Positions 44,077 through 55,038 of a stretch of 64,000 bases of DNA are shown here, one piece after another (positions within the stretch are counted from its first letter, which is position 1; the number at the start of each line of letters is the position of its first letter). Source of the stretch: Lentimonas sp. CC4 (GTDB lineage: Bacteria; Verrucomicrobiota; Verrucomicrobiia; Opitutales; Coraliomargaritaceae); NCBI RefSeq assembly GCF_902728235.1, contig NZ_CACVBO010000001.1, positions 1,364,001-1,428,000 of the forward strand, read 5' to 3'. A program made the translations under genes and the position numbers. Below the pieces are notes generated by a model, which saw nothing but the letters and a program-made list of their open reading frames with translations, ran no database searches and was not told the origin of the DNA.

Positions 44077-45102
44077 ATGAATTGGTTTTATGAAAAAGAT
44101 GGAGCGCAACAGGGGCCAATCTCTGAAGCAGAGCTAAAGTCACTGGTTGAGGCCGGCACACTTGCGGCACATAATTTAGTCTGGCGTGAAGGGATGGCCG
44201 ATTGGTCGCCATATAGTGCTGTGTTTGCGGGTGCGGCGCCATCCAGCGCGGCGCAAGTGAGCTGCCCGAGTTGCGGTGCATCGGTCTCTAGTGCTGAGCT
44301 GATTCCTGCTGGTGCGCGTCAAGTCTGTCCACACTGTCGTGATTCGTATGCGCAGGGTCTGAAGGAGGGGGTTAGCAACCCAGTCGCTCTGATGAGCGGG
44401 CGTGGCACTGGCGGCGCGACGCCAAACCCAGAGCTGCGTGCGATGGCGCGTGAGGCGCTTTCGGGGAATTGGGGCGTTTCAGTGGTGGTGACTTTTTTGA
44501 ATTCACTGCTTCAACAAGCCGCTGCGATGGTGCCTTTTATCGGAGTGCTGATTCAGTGGGCTATTATGGGGCCACTGTCGCTTGGGTTTCATGCCTGTTT
44601 TATGGGGCTAGCACGCGGCGAGGTTCTGGAAGTCGGAAACTTGTTTAGTGGCTTCTCCAAGTTCTGGAGAGGCGTGGGCATATACTGGCTGGTTGCGATC
44701 TTCGTGGGACTGGCAACAATGCTTGCAGCGCTTCCCGGTGGCTTATTGGTGGGCTCAGTATTTATGATGGACGTAGCGGTGCCGGAAGAGCATCCGCTGT
44801 TTTTCATCGGGATCGCCGTTGCGGCGATTCCTGCAGTGATCGTCGGAATTTATATGTCTTTACGCTATGCGCTGGTTTATTTCATTGCGAACGATGAGCC
44901 AGAGACGGGTGCCTTTGAGGTGCTGAAAGAGAGCACGCGTCGTATGGATGGCCATAAGTCGAAGCTATTTAGCCTGTCTGTCAGTTTTATCGGCTGGCAT
45001 ATTCTTGGCTTTCTAGCGCTCTTCATCGGTATGCTGTGGTCGATGACCTACTGGTATGCTGCCTTTGCCGCGTTCTATGATGATCTGAGCGATGAGGCTT
45101 AA
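44077..45102 (+). CDS. GYF_2/zinc-ribbon membrane protein, DUF975-like
   Basis: This 341-residue protein has a GYF_2 domain at residues 1-50 (WFYEKDGAQQGPISEAELKS). A zinc ribbon follows with C63, C66, C84 and C87 (CPSC, VCPHC). From about residue 130 come several membrane helices and a conserved DUF975-like region (SLRYALVYFIANDEP). It is the first gene of the MoxR-type cluster and has a clear AGAGGAAA ribosome-binding site. The zinc ribbon is closely related to that of the last gene of the cluster. Confidence 0.82.
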   Translation: MNWFYEKDGAQQGPISEAELKSLVEAGTLAAHNLVWREGMADWSPYSAVFAGAAPSSAAQVSCPSCGASVSSAELIPAGARQVCPHCRDSYAQGLKEGVSNPVALMSGRGTGGATPNPELRAMAREALSGNWGVSVVVTFLNSLLQQAAAMVPFIGVLIQWAIMGPLSLGFHACFMGLARGEVLEVGNLFSGFSKFWRGVGIYWLVAIFVGLATMLAALPGGLLVGSVFMMDVAVPEEHPLFFIGIAVAAIPAVIVGIYMSLRYALVYFIANDEPETGAFEVLKESTRRMDGHKSKLFSLSVSFIGWHILGFLALFIGMLWSMTYWYAAFAAFYDDLSDEA

Positions 45103-45120
45103 GCGTTCAAATTGATTCGC

Positions 45121-45702
45121 ATGCAGCACGAGCTACGGTCTTTAAAAAATATGCGGACGATGCCGCTACCGGATCGCCCGGTTGTGCATGATTACGGATG
45201 GAATTTTACACAGGCGAATCACTATATTCACTTGTTTCCTGCGGTGATCCGCTTGAACGAGGCAGTGCGTGCCGAGGCGGTGCTGGAGGGTGGGCAATCG
45301 ACCTGCTTCTTTCACTCGAAATTACCAGCCACTGCACTGTGTGATGTGAGCGGACGTCTGATCTGTGATTTGTGTAAGACCGAATGGAACGGGAAGACCG
45401 TCAGTTTTGAAGCGTTACAATCCTTGCTAGCTGATGATGTCGCAGTGAAACAGGAGCGGCGCTGCACAAAATGGGATGACATCGCACTATCGCTCGTGAT
45501 CTTTCCAGTTTTGTTCGGGCCGATCGTGGTGGTGACTGCACCTGTGGCATTGGGGATCTGTGTGGTGAAGTGGCGTGCTGGGCCGACCAGTCTCTTACGC
45601 CGTAGTCGCTGGCGTTATGTCGTTGCGGCGCTGCTAGCCATTTTTGAAATCGGATTTGGCGGTCTCCTCGTGGCGGCAATGTTTTTTGGAGTAGAGTTTT
45701 AA
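45121..45702 (+). CDS. Membrane protein with B-box-like zinc finger
   Basis: This 193-residue protein begins at ATG 45121 (MQHELRSLKNMR). A B-box-like zinc group lies near residues 60-85 (CFFHSKLPATALCDVSGRL then CDLC). Two or three membrane helices follow (LVIFPVLFGPIVVVTAPV and AALLAIFEIGFGGLL). It belongs to the MoxR cluster; the next start abuts its stop. Function unknown. Confidence 0.72.
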   Translation: MQHELRSLKNMRTMPLPDRPVVHDYGWNFTQANHYIHLFPAVIRLNEAVRAEAVLEGGQSTCFFHSKLPATALCDVSGRLICDLCKTEWNGKTVSFEALQSLLADDVAVKQERRCTKWDDIALSLVIFPVLFGPIVVVTAPVALGICVVKWRAGPTSLLRRSRWRYVVAALLAIFEIGFGGLLVAAMFFGVEF

Positions 45703-46302
45703 ATGGCCGCGAAACACATACAGTATAAGAAGCTCTCCGGGCGTTCGTTGCTGAGTGTGCAGTCGGCACACTTGGGGGATGATCATTTGTTAGTGGTCGA
45801 AGGGCACTACGTGGAGACCTACAAACGCCTGTATTATAACGACATTGAGGCAATTCTAGTGTGCCCGACGTCGAGCGGTAAGGTCATGGCGATTTTGCTG
45901 ACGATCTTGAGTGTGTGCATGATATTGCCTGTGCTTTTCGGAGGCTGGGACTTTCTGCCCTTGGCGGTGTTTGGTGTGATTCCAGCCGTGTTTGCTGGTG
46001 TCTTATTCTACGGTCGAGGCTCAGTCTTGTTTGGTGTAAAAACCGCGGTGCAAACCGTGATTTTGGATGGTGTGAAGTCGCGACGTAAGGCGAATCGGGT
46101 CGAGGCTCAGTTGAGTGCCGAGATCGAGCGCGTGCAAGGGAGCTTGTCTGAGCCAGACCTACAGGCTGCCATTTATAAGGATGCCGAGAGTCATCGCCAT
46201 CGTATCGGGGCATGGGCGAAAGAACCAAAAGCGCCTGCGCCACCGCCATTGAATGTGCCTTCGGCGCCTGAGTCGTTTCAACGTCCGACCTCTAAATTAT
46301 AA
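45703..46302 (+). CDS. Membrane protein, PH-like, MoxR cluster
   Basis: This 199-residue protein has a basic N-terminus (KKLSGRSLLSVQSAHLGDDHLLVV), a strand-rich segment around TYKRLYYNDIEAILV that suggests a PH-like fold, and two helices (LLTILSVCMILPVLFGG and PLAVFGVIPAVFAGV). The tail is charged and proline-rich. The next gene starts within its stop codon. No confident family assignment. Confidence 0.7.
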   Translation: MAAKHIQYKKLSGRSLLSVQSAHLGDDHLLVVEGHYVETYKRLYYNDIEAILVCPTSSGKVMAILLTILSVCMILPVLFGGWDFLPLAVFGVIPAVFAGVLFYGRGSVLFGVKTAVQTVILDGVKSRRKANRVEAQLSAEIERVQGSLSEPDLQAAIYKDAESHRHRIGAWAKEPKAPAPPPLNVPSAPESFQRPTSKL

Positions 46303-46613
46303 TGGCGGCACCTTTGGCACAGTCTCGTTGTTTTCAACATGTCAGCCGAGAGGCCGTGGCGCGTTGTCCGCAATGCGAGCGCTTCTACTGCCGCGAGTGT
46401 GTGACAGAGCATGATGGGCGGATGATTTGCCGCACTTGTCTAGATGCACTACTGCTAGAGCAGGAGGCATCAAGCCGAGGACTCTTTAAGAGCCTCGGTG
46501 CTTGGCTGTTGGCCGGCGCGGGGTATGTGTTCGCAGTCTATGTGTTTTACCAAATCGGTAGGGTGTTGTTACGCATACCATCAGAGTTTCATTCGGGGGT
46601 ATTTTTCGAATGA
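46302..46613 (+). CDS. Small B-box zinc-finger membrane protein
   Basis: This 103-residue protein begins with a B-box-like zinc group (CFQHVSREAVARCPQCERFYC, then CVTEH and CRTC) and ends in one membrane helix (WLLAGAGYVFAVYVFYQIG). Similar B-box modules open rhomboid-like and related membrane proteins. It overlaps the gene on each side by 1 and 4 bp. Confidence 0.78.
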   Translation: MAAPLAQSRCFQHVSREAVARCPQCERFYCRECVTEHDGRMICRTCLDALLLEQEASSRGLFKSLGAWLLAGAGYVFAVYVFYQIGRVLLRIPSEFHSGVFFE

Positions 46614-48301
46614 AGTCCCGTGATCAGCCTCCCAACTTGAAGCCGAATCGACGGCGCTTTCGTCGCCGACGTGTTCGGCAAGATGGTGAGCCCACTGCAA
46701 TGGATTTGATTGAAGAAGGTGTGCACTTGTTGCGCCGCACGCCGTTGATTGCATGGGCCGTGTATCTATGTGGTGTGGCTCCATTTATTTTTGGGTTCCT
46801 GTTTTTCTGGACGGAGATGGTGAGCAGCGGATTGGCGGGACAGTCATTGTTGCCTGGTGCGCTCGGGTTGGGAGCCTTATTCATTTGGTTTAAGGCGGCG
46901 CAGGCATTTTTCTGCGATGGATTGCGAGAGACCTTGTATGGTGCAGGCGATGTGCCTTGGTCAGTTGGGCAATGGCTGATTGTGATTCGGCGGCAAGCAT
47001 TCTGGCAGTCGACCGCATTGATCGTGCTGCCGATTGCTTTTGTGATTACGGTTCCGTTTGGCTGGGCATTTGCTTTTTATCAAAATGTGTTGGTCTCTGA
47101 TCCACGTGATGACGCGAGCGATGGCGATGTGGTGCGTGAGAGCTGGCGCTTGGCTCGGCTGTGGCCTGAGCAGAACTGGATGCTGTTGGCTCTGCTGGGT
47201 GTGGTCTATCTGTTGAGCTTTATCAATTGCCTGACACTGTTGATGACTGGGCCGTTTTTGTTGAAGACGCTGTTGGGCATCGAGACGGTGTTTTCTCGTT
47301 CCGGTATCCATTTGTTGAATACTACTTCGTTGTTCGTCTGTTGCTTGCTCGCTTATGTCGTAACAGATCCTTTGGTCAAGGCGGTCTACTTGTTGCGTCG
47401 TCACTATTGTGAGTCGCGTCGTAGTGGTGCTGATTTATTGTTGAGGCTGCGTCGTAGCGAGTTGAGCAAAGCTGTGCTCATGTTGTTGACGCTCTTAGTC
47501 GTATGGCCGCTTTTGGATTCCTCGAGTGCCTCGCTGGGGGCTGAGCCAAGCGTTACGCAATCTTCGTTGGAACGCGTCGATCCTCGGCAATTAGATGCAT
47601 CGATTGATGAGGTGCTGGAGCGCCGAGAGTTTACCTGGCGCTTCCCGCGTGAAGAGATGAACGAGGATGTGGAGATGGAAATTGGCTGGCTCAACTCTTT
47701 CAAGGAAATGCTCGAACGATGGAAAGAGCGGATCGAACACTGGATTGAGCAGCTGTTTGATTCTGAAGGCGATAAGGATGAGAGCGATTGGGATTGGGAT
47801 GGTTTTGTTGGGCTAGGCGAAGTGCTGAGCTATGTGCTGATCGGGTGTTTTATATTGATCGTGGTGTATTTCGCGGTGCGTGCGTGGCGGCTGTATCAAC
47901 CTTTAGAGGCGCTTGAAGGCTCAGCGGATTCGTCGGCCGAAGTCGTCCCTGATTTGAATTCAGAGGATGTCGCCGCTGATTCATTGCCGCGTAATCGTTG
48001 GGTGGAGATGGCGAGGGAGCTTATCGCGAAGGGAGAGTATCGACTCGCACTGAGAGCATATTTCCTCGCTCAACTTTCGGCGTTGGCGAGTGAGGGCATT
48101 GTAGTGATTCGTTTGGCGAAAAGTAATCGTGAATATTCTGATGAGATAAGCCGTCGTGCGCATGGGCAAGTGGACTTGTTGGAGCTGTATCGTCAAGAGG
48201 TGTCTTTGTTCGAAAGTGTCTGGTATGGTGAGCGCGCTACTGGGCAAGCGGAGATTGAAGAGATGGAACGCTATCTCACAGAGTCGGGGGTGCTGGTATG
48301 A
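46610..48301 (+). CDS. DUF4129-containing membrane protein
   Basis: This 563-residue protein has an N-terminal basic stretch, about seven membrane helices in the first 300 residues, and a long exposed acidic segment (about 300-400). One more helix follows, then a C-terminal DUF4129 domain (about 470-560) with RLALRAYFLAQLSALASEG. DUF4129 proteins are regular members of MoxR/DUF58 clusters, and some relatives are fused to transglutaminases. It overlaps the genes on both sides by 4 bp. Confidence 0.85.
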   Translation: MKSRDQPPNLKPNRRRFRRRRVRQDGEPTAMDLIEEGVHLLRRTPLIAWAVYLCGVAPFIFGFLFFWTEMVSSGLAGQSLLPGALGLGALFIWFKAAQAFFCDGLRETLYGAGDVPWSVGQWLIVIRRQAFWQSTALIVLPIAFVITVPFGWAFAFYQNVLVSDPRDDASDGDVVRESWRLARLWPEQNWMLLALLGVVYLLSFINCLTLLMTGPFLLKTLLGIETVFSRSGIHLLNTTSLFVCCLLAYVVTDPLVKAVYLLRRHYCESRRSGADLLLRLRRSELSKAVLMLLTLLVVWPLLDSSSASLGAEPSVTQSSLERVDPRQLDASIDEVLERREFTWRFPREEMNEDVEMEIGWLNSFKEMLERWKERIEHWIEQLFDSEGDKDESDWDWDGFVGLGEVLSYVLIGCFILIVVYFAVRAWRLYQPLEALEGSADSSAEVVPDLNSEDVAADSLPRNRWVEMARELIAKGEYRLALRAYFLAQLSALASEGIVVIRLAKSNREYSDEISRRAHGQVDLLELYRQEVSLFESVWYGERATGQAEIEEMERYLTESGVLV

Positions 48302-49533
48302 GAATGCGAGTCTTCATTTTGCTGCTATTGGTGGTGGCGTTAGTCGGTTTGTTGGCTGGGGTTTCGTGGTTGATCCATTTGCGTTTTGAGACTGGGCAAG
48401 CATATCCTAGAGGTTCTAGTTTACGGGCAGATCCGGTCGGAGTAAAGGCACTGTTTGAGGCGTATGAGTCGATTGATCGATTGGATGTGAGGCGTAACTT
48501 TACTCCATTGAATGAGATCGATGATCTACCGTCTGAGGCGACACTGTTGCTGCTCAACACGCGTGGCTGGAACTTGTATCAGCTGGCGCAATTTGATTCG
48601 ATTGAGCGCTTCGTTTCGAGTGGCGGACGTCTAGTCGTGGCGCTGAATCCAGAGCATGTCGCGTATCAGTATATTGAAGGCGATGATGAGGGGGCTGATG
48701 AGGACAGCGAAGCGATCGAAGGGCAGGAGGAGGTTGATCGGAAGTCTGTTTTTGCGCGCCGAGCAGAAGGGAAGCAGAGACGATTTTGGGCCGAGGTGGA
48801 GTTGGTGTATGGCGAGCACGAGGGTGGCGATGCGCTATGTGTGGATGTCGACGATGTGGCTGCCTTGCCGCTCAGTTTGCCATGGCGTGAGGGCGGGGCG
48901 TTGGGTGAAACTGGAGAAGATTGGACCCCCGTGTATCAGATCGAGGAAGAAGTGGTTGTGGCACAGCGTGCGTATGGTCGTGGCAGTATTGTGCTACTGA
49001 CAGATGATTACTTGTTTTCAAACGAAGCACTCTTGAAGCATCGTTATGCTGAATTGCTGACTTGGGTGTTGGGCGATCAGAGCACTATTATTTTTGATGA
49101 AACGCACCTTGGTGTGTCCGAGGGCACAGGAGTCGCGATGCTGATGCGTCGTTATCGTTTGGGTGGGTTCTGTTTGGGCTGTGCGGTCTTGTTATTGTTA
49201 GTGGTGTGGCGCGGAGTTTCGCCGCTATTGCCAGCGCATGCTGGGCGTTCTCAGGGCAATGTCATGTTTGCAGAGCACTCCACTGAAGCTGGTCTGAGCG
49301 ATTTAGTGAGACGCAGTGTATCTGCAGTCGATTTGCCGCGTGAGGCATTTAGCCAATGGAAGGACAGCTTCATTCGAAATGCAGCGGATGAAGCGTATTA
49401 TGCTCAGGAGATCCAGGAGGTGCATACCTTTCTTGCTGAGTATGCTGATCTGCCAAAGCGCAAACGAAAGCCATTTGAATGTCATTTAAATATACAATCG
49501 ATTATCAACCGTAAGAAAAGGAGACGCCTATGA
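48298..49533 (+). CDS. DUF4350 membrane protein
   Basis: This 411-residue protein has an N-terminal membrane helix, then a soluble alpha/beta domain (RADPVGVKALFEAYESIDRL and later IIFDETHLG) that resembles GATase-like DUF4350. A second helix (CAVLLLLVVWRGVSP) precedes the cytoplasmic tail. It is another standard member of MoxR/DUF58 clusters. It overlaps the MoxR gene by 4 bp. Confidence 0.85.
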   Translation: MRMRVFILLLLVVALVGLLAGVSWLIHLRFETGQAYPRGSSLRADPVGVKALFEAYESIDRLDVRRNFTPLNEIDDLPSEATLLLLNTRGWNLYQLAQFDSIERFVSSGGRLVVALNPEHVAYQYIEGDDEGADEDSEAIEGQEEVDRKSVFARRAEGKQRRFWAEVELVYGEHEGGDALCVDVDDVAALPLSLPWREGGALGETGEDWTPVYQIEEEVVVAQRAYGRGSIVLLTDDYLFSNEALLKHRYAELLTWVLGDQSTIIFDETHLGVSEGTGVAMLMRRYRLGGFCLGCAVLLLLVVWRGVSPLLPAHAGRSQGNVMFAEHSTEAGLSDLVRRSVSAVDLPREAFSQWKDSFIRNAADEAYYAQEIQEVHTFLAEYADLPKRKRKPFECHLNIQSIINRKKRRRL

Positions 49534-50498
49534 ACGAAGCATCACTGAAACAATTTCATCAACATTTAGAAGCTGCGCGCGCAGAGGTCGCCAAGGTGAT
49601 CATCGGTCAGAAGGCGGTGGTTGATTTAGCCTTGATCACAATTCTTACAGGCGGGCATGCGTTGATCGAAGGGGTGCCTGGTGTCGCAAAGACTTTGCTT
49701 GTGCGCACACTGGCTTCTGTTTTATCGGTTGAGAGTAGCCGTATCCAGTTTACACCGGATCTCATGCCGGCCGATATTACGGGCACCAATATCTTCAATA
49801 TGAAGACGCAGGAATTTACGCTGATCAAAGGCCCTGTGTTTACCACATTCTTACTCGCGGATGAAATCAATCGTGCACCTGCTAAAACGCAGTCCGCTTT
49901 ATTACAGGCGATGCAGGAGCGCCGTGTTTCCATCGACCGTGAGCATATTGCGCTCGATCCGAGTTTTACGGTATTTGCCACGCAGAACCCGATCGAGCAC
50001 GAAGGCACCTATGCTTTGCCGCAGGCTCAGCAAGATCGGTTCATGCTGAAGATTCTGATGGATTATCCAGACGAGGCAGATGAGCTGACCCTCGCGCGTA
50101 GTATGCTGACCAATGCGTCGCCCGAGTCGGTGCTTGATAGCGAAGCCGTGCAACCTGTGCTCGCTGCGGGTGAGCTGCTCGAAGTGCGTGCTGCGTTGGA
50201 TTCGATTGTGGTGCGAGAGGAGTTACTTGCGTATATCGTCGAGTTGGTGCGCCGCACCCGTAAGCATGAATCGGTGATGGTAGGTGCAGGGCCTCGAGCG
50301 ACGCAGGCCTTGTTGCTGGCATCGCGCGCTTCGGCTGCGATCGATGGTAGAGATTTTGTCACGCCTGACGATGTCAAGGCACTGTCCGTTCCGGTGCTCG
50401 CGCATCGTCTGATGTTGAGGCCTGAGTATGAGATCGAAGGTCTCACGATCGCTGAAGTGATTCACCAACTCTTAGAGACCGTCCCAGTGCCACGCTGA
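49530..50498 (+). CDS. MoxR-family AAA+ ATPase
   Basis: This 322-residue AAA+ chaperone has Walker A (GVPGVAKT), Walker B (LADEINRAPAKTQSALLQAM) and sensor 1 (FATQNPIEHEGTY). MoxR enzymes load cofactors or remodel partner proteins, often with a vWA/DUF58 protein encoded next to them, as here. It has a good AAGGAG ribosome-binding site, in contrast to the DUF58 gene that follows. Confidence 0.95.
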   Translation: MNEASLKQFHQHLEAARAEVAKVIIGQKAVVDLALITILTGGHALIEGVPGVAKTLLVRTLASVLSVESSRIQFTPDLMPADITGTNIFNMKTQEFTLIKGPVFTTFLLADEINRAPAKTQSALLQAMQERRVSIDREHIALDPSFTVFATQNPIEHEGTYALPQAQQDRFMLKILMDYPDEADELTLARSMLTNASPESVLDSEAVQPVLAAGELLEVRAALDSIVVREELLAYIVELVRRTRKHESVMVGAGPRATQALLLASRASAAIDGRDFVTPDDVKALSVPVLAHRLMLRPEYEIEGLTIAEVIHQLLETVPVPR

Positions 50499-50513
50499 TT
50501 ATTTGTCACGCGT

Positions 50514-50541
50514 AATTCCTAATTCCTAATTCGTAATTCAA
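50514..50541 (+). repeat. Heptad tandem array in the DUF58-gene leader
   Basis: The units AATTCCT, AATTCCT, AATTCGT and AATTCAA end 2 bp before the ATG at 50544. They fill most of the 45-bp gap between the moxR-like and DUF58 genes and leave no room for a Shine-Dalgarno sequence. Confidence 0.88.
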
Positions 50542-50543
50542 CA

Positions 50544-51899
<1,356 letters not shown>

Positions 51900-51903
51900 C
51901 GCT

Positions 51904-52908
51904 ATGATTTTAGATGTAGAAAAATTTATTAGAAAACGTCGCTCGGAGTGGGATGAGTTTGAGGCGATGGTTGTCTTGCTGGAATCTGATGCGCGGGCGA
52001 AACTCGATTTGGATGAGGCGCAGCGCTTTCATTATCTCTATGAGCGCGTGGCTGCTGATTTGTCGAAGTTGAGTGCGTATGCAGTGGAGCCTCGGACGAA
52101 GCGTTATCTGGAGTCTTTAGTGGCGCGTGGGTTTGGCGAGATGCATGGGTGCGCGCGCGGCTTGCCGTTTGCGACTGCATTGGCTGCGTTGTTATATGCT
52201 TTTCCTGCGGCGGTTCGTCGGCATGCGCGTGTCTTGGCCTTGGTGGTGGCGATCTTTAGTCTCGGCGCTATTTTTGGCGGAGCTGCCTTGGCGTTGGATC
52301 CTAGTTCGAAGTCGGTCTTAATGCCGTTCTCGCATTTGCAGGGAGATCCTAGTGAGCGGGTGGCCGAAGAGGAAGTCATGAAAGGCACGCATATGGATGG
52401 AGGTAAGTCCAACTTTTCGGCGCAACTGATGACCCATAACACGAAGGTGGCGATTCTGACTTTGGCCTTAGGAATGACCTTTGGTATCGGCACCAGTATT
52501 TTTCTTTTTTATAATGGAGTGATTCTTGGAGCGGTCATCGTGGATTATATATTGGCTGGTGAGACCGTGTTTTTGACCGGCTGGTTGCTGCCGCATGGTA
52601 GCGTCGAAATTCCCGCCATTCTTTTAGCGGGGCAGGGCGGGTTATTACTCGGGCGCACGTTACTGTTTGCACAGGGACGGATGAGCCTAGGGGAGCGTTT
52701 GCGATCCATTCGAGGCGATTTGGTGCTGATTATCTCTGGCGTTGCAGTGATGCTGATTTGGGCCGGTCTGATCGAGAGTTTCTTTTCGCAGTATCATGAG
52801 CCAGTGTTGCCTTATGCATTAAAGATAGGCTTCGGGGTGCTGCAGCTGATCGGAGTGTGTGCGTATTTCATGTTTATGGGGCGTAAGGAAGAGGGCGCGG
52901 TGATATGA
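51904..52908 (+). CDS. SpoIIM/DUF95-family membrane protein
   Basis: This 334-residue protein begins ILDVEKFIRKRRSEWDEFEA, the usual opening of the SpoIIM-like family. It then has about six membrane helices (for example TKVAILTLALGMTFGIGTS and LPHGSVEIPAILLAGQGG). In sporulating bacteria SpoIIM helps peptidoglycan remodelling; in clusters like this one its task is unknown. It starts 4 bp after the DUF58 stop and overlaps the RDD gene. Confidence 0.9.
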   Translation: MILDVEKFIRKRRSEWDEFEAMVVLLESDARAKLDLDEAQRFHYLYERVAADLSKLSAYAVEPRTKRYLESLVARGFGEMHGCARGLPFATALAALLYAFPAAVRRHARVLALVVAIFSLGAIFGGAALALDPSSKSVLMPFSHLQGDPSERVAEEEVMKGTHMDGGKSNFSAQLMTHNTKVAILTLALGMTFGIGTSIFLFYNGVILGAVIVDYILAGETVFLTGWLLPHGSVEIPAILLAGQGGLLLGRTLLFAQGRMSLGERLRSIRGDLVLIISGVAVMLIWAGLIESFFSQYHEPVLPYALKIGFGVLQLIGVCAYFMFMGRKEEGAVI

Positions 52909-53669
52909 GTGCGCGCTTTAATCAGTTAATCATTCAAACGCCAGAGGGGGTGCAGTTTGTGCATCAGCTTGCGAGTCCGGTGGCTCGGTTTATTGCTGTG
53001 GCGGTCGATACGATGGCGATCACGAGTTTGATGTCGGTCCTCTCAGTGTCGGTGACGTTGCTGGGGTTGCTCTCTGCGGATATCGCGATGGCCTTTAATA
53101 TTCTGCTCTATTTTGTCGTGTCGATTGGGTATTACATTCTATTGGAAATGGCTTGGCGTGGGCAGACGCTTGGCAAGCGTCTGATGCGCTTACGCGTGAT
53201 TGATGCCAATGGCCTGAAGCTGCGCCCGAGCCAGTTTGTGCTGCGCAATCTGTTGCGCTTTGTGGATAGCTTGCCGGTATTGTATTTGGTCGGTGGCTCC
53301 TGTGCCTTGATTCATCGACGTTCACAACGCTTAGGGGATCTTGCCGCTGGGACAGTCGTCGTGCGGGTGCCAGAGTTGCACGCGCCGCAATTGAGTGAGG
53401 TGCTAGGCAATGTGTATAATTCGTTTCGTGATCATCCACGTTTGGAGGCATTGCTGCGGCAGCGTATTTCGCCGGAGCAATCTGCGATTGCACTGCATGC
53501 GCTGCATCGCCGTGGGGAGATGGATGCAGTGGCGCGCGCGCGGCTTTTTGCGCAATTGGCAGAGCACTTTCGTGGACAGGTGCAGTTCCCCGCAGATGTG
53601 ACGGCTGCGATGAGTGATGAGCAATACATACGAAACTGCGTGGATACGATTTATCGCCTTGCAAAGTAA
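52905..53669 (+). CDS. RDD-family membrane protein
   Basis: This 254-residue protein has the RDD domain in the first 160 residues: LASPVARFIAVAVDTMAI, then MAWRGQTLGKRLMRLRVID and the RSQRLGDLAAGT ending. A soluble helical tail of about 90 residues follows. RDD proteins are membrane proteins whose function is mostly unknown; some act as ion antiporters. It is a standard neighbour of SpoIIM and MoxR. Confidence 0.9.
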   Translation: MSARFNQLIIQTPEGVQFVHQLASPVARFIAVAVDTMAITSLMSVLSVSVTLLGLLSADIAMAFNILLYFVVSIGYYILLEMAWRGQTLGKRLMRLRVIDANGLKLRPSQFVLRNLLRFVDSLPVLYLVGGSCALIHRRSQRLGDLAAGTVVVRVPELHAPQLSEVLGNVYNSFRDHPRLEALLRQRISPEQSAIALHALHRRGEMDAVARARLFAQLAEHFRGQVQFPADVTAAMSDEQYIRNCVDTIYRLAK

Positions 53670-53705
53670 ATTCTAGAATACGAATCAGAGAGAACCCTTA
53701 CGAAT

Positions 53706-54356
53706 ATGAACGATACCAACACCCTCGACTTTATAGACTGCCCGACTTGTTTTAAGTCCGTTCAAATGGATATGTTGATTCCGGCAGGAGGCACGCATGT
53801 GTGTGCAAATTGCCGAGAAGCATATTTGCAGCGAATGAAGGAAGGGGTGCATACCGCACAGAGTGGCGAGTGTGCCGCGATTCGACAGGAGCACATTAAG
53901 CATGAGGCCTCGATACGCTCGGTCGGGCTGCTGTATTATTTTGGCGGTTTTCTCGTAATGATGGGGGGATTAAGTGCGAGTGTGACTTCGTTTGGGGCTT
54001 CCGGAGGGGAGGGTTCAGCAGCTTTTATTGGTATTTTTTCCGTTGTGCTCATACTTGGTGTTGGGCTGATTTCTGTAGGTCGAGGATTCCGTCGACTGCG
54101 CCCTTGGGTGAAAATACCAGCGACAATCTTATCTGCGCTTGGTTTGTTGAATATCCCTATCGGGACATTGATCCATGGCTACATCCTATACTTGATCCAT
54201 TCGCAAAAGGGAAAGGTGGTGTTCTCTCCTGAGTATCAGGAGATCCGCGAAGCGACTCCGGAAATTAAATACAAAACGTCGAAGTTGGTCTGGGCGATTT
54301 TGATTGTGCTGCTGCTCGGGCTCGTCGCTTTGGTCGGGTTTGCCCTAATGGGCTAG
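53706..54356 (+). CDS. Zinc-ribbon membrane protein, last gene of the MoxR cluster
   Basis: This 216-residue protein has a zinc ribbon at residues 12-36 (CPTC, CANC) and the stretch LIPAGGTHVCANCREAYLQR, clearly homologous to the ribbon of the first gene of the cluster. Four membrane helices follow. No family beyond this is recognised. It is 36 bp after the RDD gene. Confidence 0.75.
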   Translation: MNDTNTLDFIDCPTCFKSVQMDMLIPAGGTHVCANCREAYLQRMKEGVHTAQSGECAAIRQEHIKHEASIRSVGLLYYFGGFLVMMGGLSASVTSFGASGGEGSAAFIGIFSVVLILGVGLISVGRGFRRLRPWVKIPATILSALGLLNIPIGTLIHGYILYLIHSQKGKVVFSPEYQEIREATPEIKYKTSKLVWAILIVLLLGLVALVGFALMG

Positions 54357-54543
54357 GGCTGCTGCGCTTCAAACCAGAAACACGCTCCCCTTGCGAGAAA
54401 CGTGTTCTGTAGCGGGACCACTCAGTTGTGATCCCTTAGGAATATCTACAACAATAGACTTTAGGCTCTGTGTTTTGTTCCCTACAAATATGTCTCCGCG
54501 CTGCGATTTGTAGCTCGGTGTGCTCGGTTGAGCTTGTCGAAAC

Positions 54544-54616
54544 CTTTAGCCCGAGTTGCGGAGCCGGAGCTGCGGTGCCTCTCCGACGCACTGCGGCTAA
54601 AGCGCGCAGCGACGGG
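54544..54616. repeat. Dispersed CTTTAGCCCG repeat, copy 2
   Basis: It matches 37871-37944. It is preceded by GGTTGAGCTTGTCGAAACC (54527-54544), a motif also seen near 27395. It lies in the 268-bp gap between the MoxR cluster and the response regulator gene, which otherwise holds no gene. Confidence 0.75.
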
Positions 54617-54624
54617 ATGCTGTT

Positions 54625-55038
54625 TTACTTGCCGCTCTTTAATACGCTTTCAATTGCGTTGGAGAGCGTCTCGGTGGTGACGGGTTTTGCGAGGAAGTGT
54701 TCGCCGCCGCTTTTATAGAGTCCACTGCCGGACTCTTTGCGAGATACCATGGCGGAGACAAAGATGATGGGCGTGTTTTGCGTGATTCTGTGCTGGCGTA
54801 GCTGAATCGCTACGTCGCCACCGTCGGCCTCGGGCATTACAACATCCAGTAGGATGATTTCTGGGTTAAACTCGTTGGCGACTTGCTGGGCTTTGGGGCT
54901 CTCGTTGACGACGCGCACTGCGTAGTTGCCTGTCGCTTCTAAGTTGAGTTTTACCATGCGTGTAAAGGCTGCTTCGTCATCGATCAATAGGACGCGTCGA
55001 GTTTCGGCTGTGGGGGCTATTTTGTTATTTATTTTCAT
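54625..55038 (-). CDS. Single-domain response regulator
   Basis: This 137-residue receiver protein has the acidic pair (LLIDDEA), phospho-acceptor aspartate in ILLDVVMP, the conserved Ser (FVSAM) and Lys (FLAKPV). It has no output domain, so it probably acts by protein contact or phosphotransfer. It overlaps the histidine kinase gene by 14 bp and should be its partner. Confidence 0.92.
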   Translation of the reverse strand: MKINNKIAPTAETRRVLLIDDEAAFTRMVKLNLEATGNYAVRVVNESPKAQQVANEFNPEIILLDVVMPEADGGDVAIQLRQHRITQNTPIIFVSAMVSRKESGSGLYKSGGEHFLAKPVTTETLSNAIESVLKSGK